In this document: piece after piece, positions 63,000-64,000 of the stretch
Position numbering within the stretch: the first letter of the stretch is position 1
How the letters are laid out: every line of letters starts with the position of its first letter
Assembly: GCF_026210795.1 (NCBI RefSeq)
Contig: NC_089448.1
Span: forward strand, 2,232,001-2,296,000
Length of the DNA stretch: 64,000 nucleotides
Source of the DNA: Rhizophagus irregularis
Taxonomy: Eukaryota; Glomeromycota; Glomeromycetes; Glomerales; Glomeraceae
Direction: 5' to 3'
The notes under the pieces: model-generated
What the model was told of the DNA's origin: nothing
Databases searched by the model: none
What the model saw: the letters and a program-made list of their open reading frames with translations, nothing else
Made by a program: the position numbers and the translations under genes

Positions 63000-63871
63000 C
63001 AGTAAATTACAAAAAGAAAGCACCAACTTTAACTTCCCAGTGTGGTATATAGGGAGTAGAGAGGATGTACATCTGGTTACTTCTAAATAATTAGAGTAGG
63101 TGCTTGGTTAGCTATCGCTCAACGGTAGGAGTGCATTTCCACAACTTTAGTTGTAGTGCTCCCTCCATGTAGGCTACAGTGACCGGCTATGCTGATGTCT
63201 CCTAAAACATAAAAAAAAAAAAAAAAAAAGCACCAACTTTAAATTAAATTTACAGTATAAATTACAAATTCCAGTATAATAAATTTATACTTATTTAAAG
63301 TTAAGATTTGAAGCAATATTTTAAAAGCATTTATTTATTTATTTAATAGTAAAATTTTGTAAAAATCATTTAATTTGTAAAAAAGTAAAATTTTAACTTT
63401 TTAACTAAGGCTGATACAGTAAAATAAATGGTAAAATTCAATTTTTTGAGTAAAAAATAAGATTCCAAATACTATAAAAATTGGATTACTGATTATTGAG
63501 AAAATTAATTTTAAAAATCATGTAAATTACTAAAAAAAATTAATAATTTATTATAAAAGTCTATGATTTTTAAAATTAATTTTCTCAATAATCAGTAATC
63601 CAATTTTTATAGTACTTAAAATTTAAGCTATTTTTTACTCAAAGAATTGATTTTTACCATTTATTTTACTGTATCTACCTTAGTTAAAAAATTTTACTTT
63701 TTTATAAATTAGGTAATTTTTACAAATTTTACTATTAATTAAATAAATAAATACTTTTAAAATATTGCTTTAAACTTTAATTTTAAAATAAATATAAATT
63801 TATTATACTGGAACTTGTAATTTATACTGTAAATTTAATTTAAAGTTGATGCTTTTTTTTGTAATCCACTG
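63000..63871. mobile_element. Long foldback Tc1/mariner-type MITE interrupted by a SINE
   Basis: The two halves are near-perfect inverted copies meeting at about 63530-63560. Ends are CAGTAAATTACAAAAAGAAAG on the left and, on the other strand, CAGTGGATTACAAAAAAAA on the right, both bordered by TATATATA, which suits the TA target preference of Tc1/mariner elements. There is no transposase, so it is non-autonomous. Without the SINE insertion and its duplicated target it is about 660 bases. The high similarity of the arms suggests a fairly recent or conversion-maintained element. Confidence 0.75.
63033..63226 (+). mobile_element. tRNA-like SINE with poly(A) tail and target-site duplication
   Basis: A roughly 194-base insert splits the left arm of the surrounding foldback element. 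It is bordered by a 16-base direct repeat, AAAGCACCAACTTTAA, at 63017-63032 and 63227-63242; the right arm of the MITE shows the uninterrupted form once, confirming insertion. The insert ends in about 16-19 A residues. Its middle contains GCTCAACGGTAGGAGTGC, which looks like a tRNA D-arm with a pol III A box, so a tRNA-derived SINE is likely. A clear B box is not evident. The partner LINE that supplies its machinery is not identified. Confidence 0.7.
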
Positions 63872-64000
63872 TATATATATTAAATTTAAATATTTTGTCT
63901 TCTTCATTCAATAAACAAAAGGTCATCATTACATGATTTTGCTTTCTTCCAATATTATAACCATTTACACCTAGTTTAATATAAGAATATTTCTTAGTTT
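63872..64000. other. Window end, nothing recognised
   Basis: AT-rich sequence after the foldback element. No feature is seen. Confidence 0.5.

Noticed and set aside
1-64000. CRISPR arrays, rRNA and tRNA genes
   Set aside because: No regular spacer-repeat array and no convincing full-length rRNA or tRNA was seen. The only tRNA-like segment is inside the SINE. tRNA detection by eye is unreliable, so a tRNA scan would be decisive.

Overview
The window looks like nuclear DNA of an early-diverging, very AT-rich fungus, most likely an arbuscular mycorrhizal Glomeromycotina such as Rhizophagus irregularis. This is inferred from the strong A+T bias, short GT-AG introns, the gene families present (BTB, F-box/LRR-like, 3CxxC zinc-finger, treble-clef/nuclease repeats) and a dense load of decayed transposons. 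It was not checked against any database.

Layout, left to right. 1-3.9 kb: no convincing gene, one possible short MITE. 3.9-6 kb (+): ten-exon 3CxxC-type zinc-finger gene with a myristoylation-like start. 7.7-8.9 kb (-): complete four-exon uracil-DNA glycosylase. 9.6-14.3 kb: two AIG1/FAR-17a-like membrane-protein genes in inverted orientation around a BTB gene. 20.4-22.1 kb (+): F-box protein. 22.6-24.1 kb (+): AKTIP/FTS-type E2 variant whose frame is only restored if a 69-nt intron with U12-type AT-AC signals is removed. 25-26.5 kb (+): VAP/Scs2-type ER tail-anchored protein. 31.4-32.1 kb (-): intact but unrecognised three-exon gene. 33.7-49 kb (+): 14-exon, 4753-codon RNF213/mysterin-like gene. 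From 49.9 kb on the sequence is mobile or decayed: IS607-type element with serine-recombinase and TnpB/Fanzor2-like relics, an intact unrecognised gene with a mitochondrial-like leader (52.4-53.4, -), a 5'-truncated LINE with RT and RNase H (54.4-56.8, -), a decayed zinc-finger/PD-(D/E)XK repeat gene (57.0-57.9, +), a decayed multi-exon gene with another nuclease-like motif (58.2-60.6, -), a Plavaka-like transposase fragment (61.7-62.1, -), and a nest of foldback elements with a SINE inserted (62.9-63.9).

How it fits together: the left 49 kb is a host gene-bearing segment with ordinary cell functions (DNA repair, ubiquitin-linked proteins, ER membrane contact, FTS/Hook-type transport, lipid-related membrane enzymes). 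The genes do not form an operon or one pathway. The right 14 kb is a transposon and multicopy-family graveyard. The most informative observations are the U12-type intron, the RNF213 homologue with no visible RING and an altered RZ finger, and the RNA-guided-nuclease-type IS607 relic. Exon boundaries were derived by hand from reading frame, splice signals and homology; the assembled exon lengths sum to whole codon numbers for every gene called intact.
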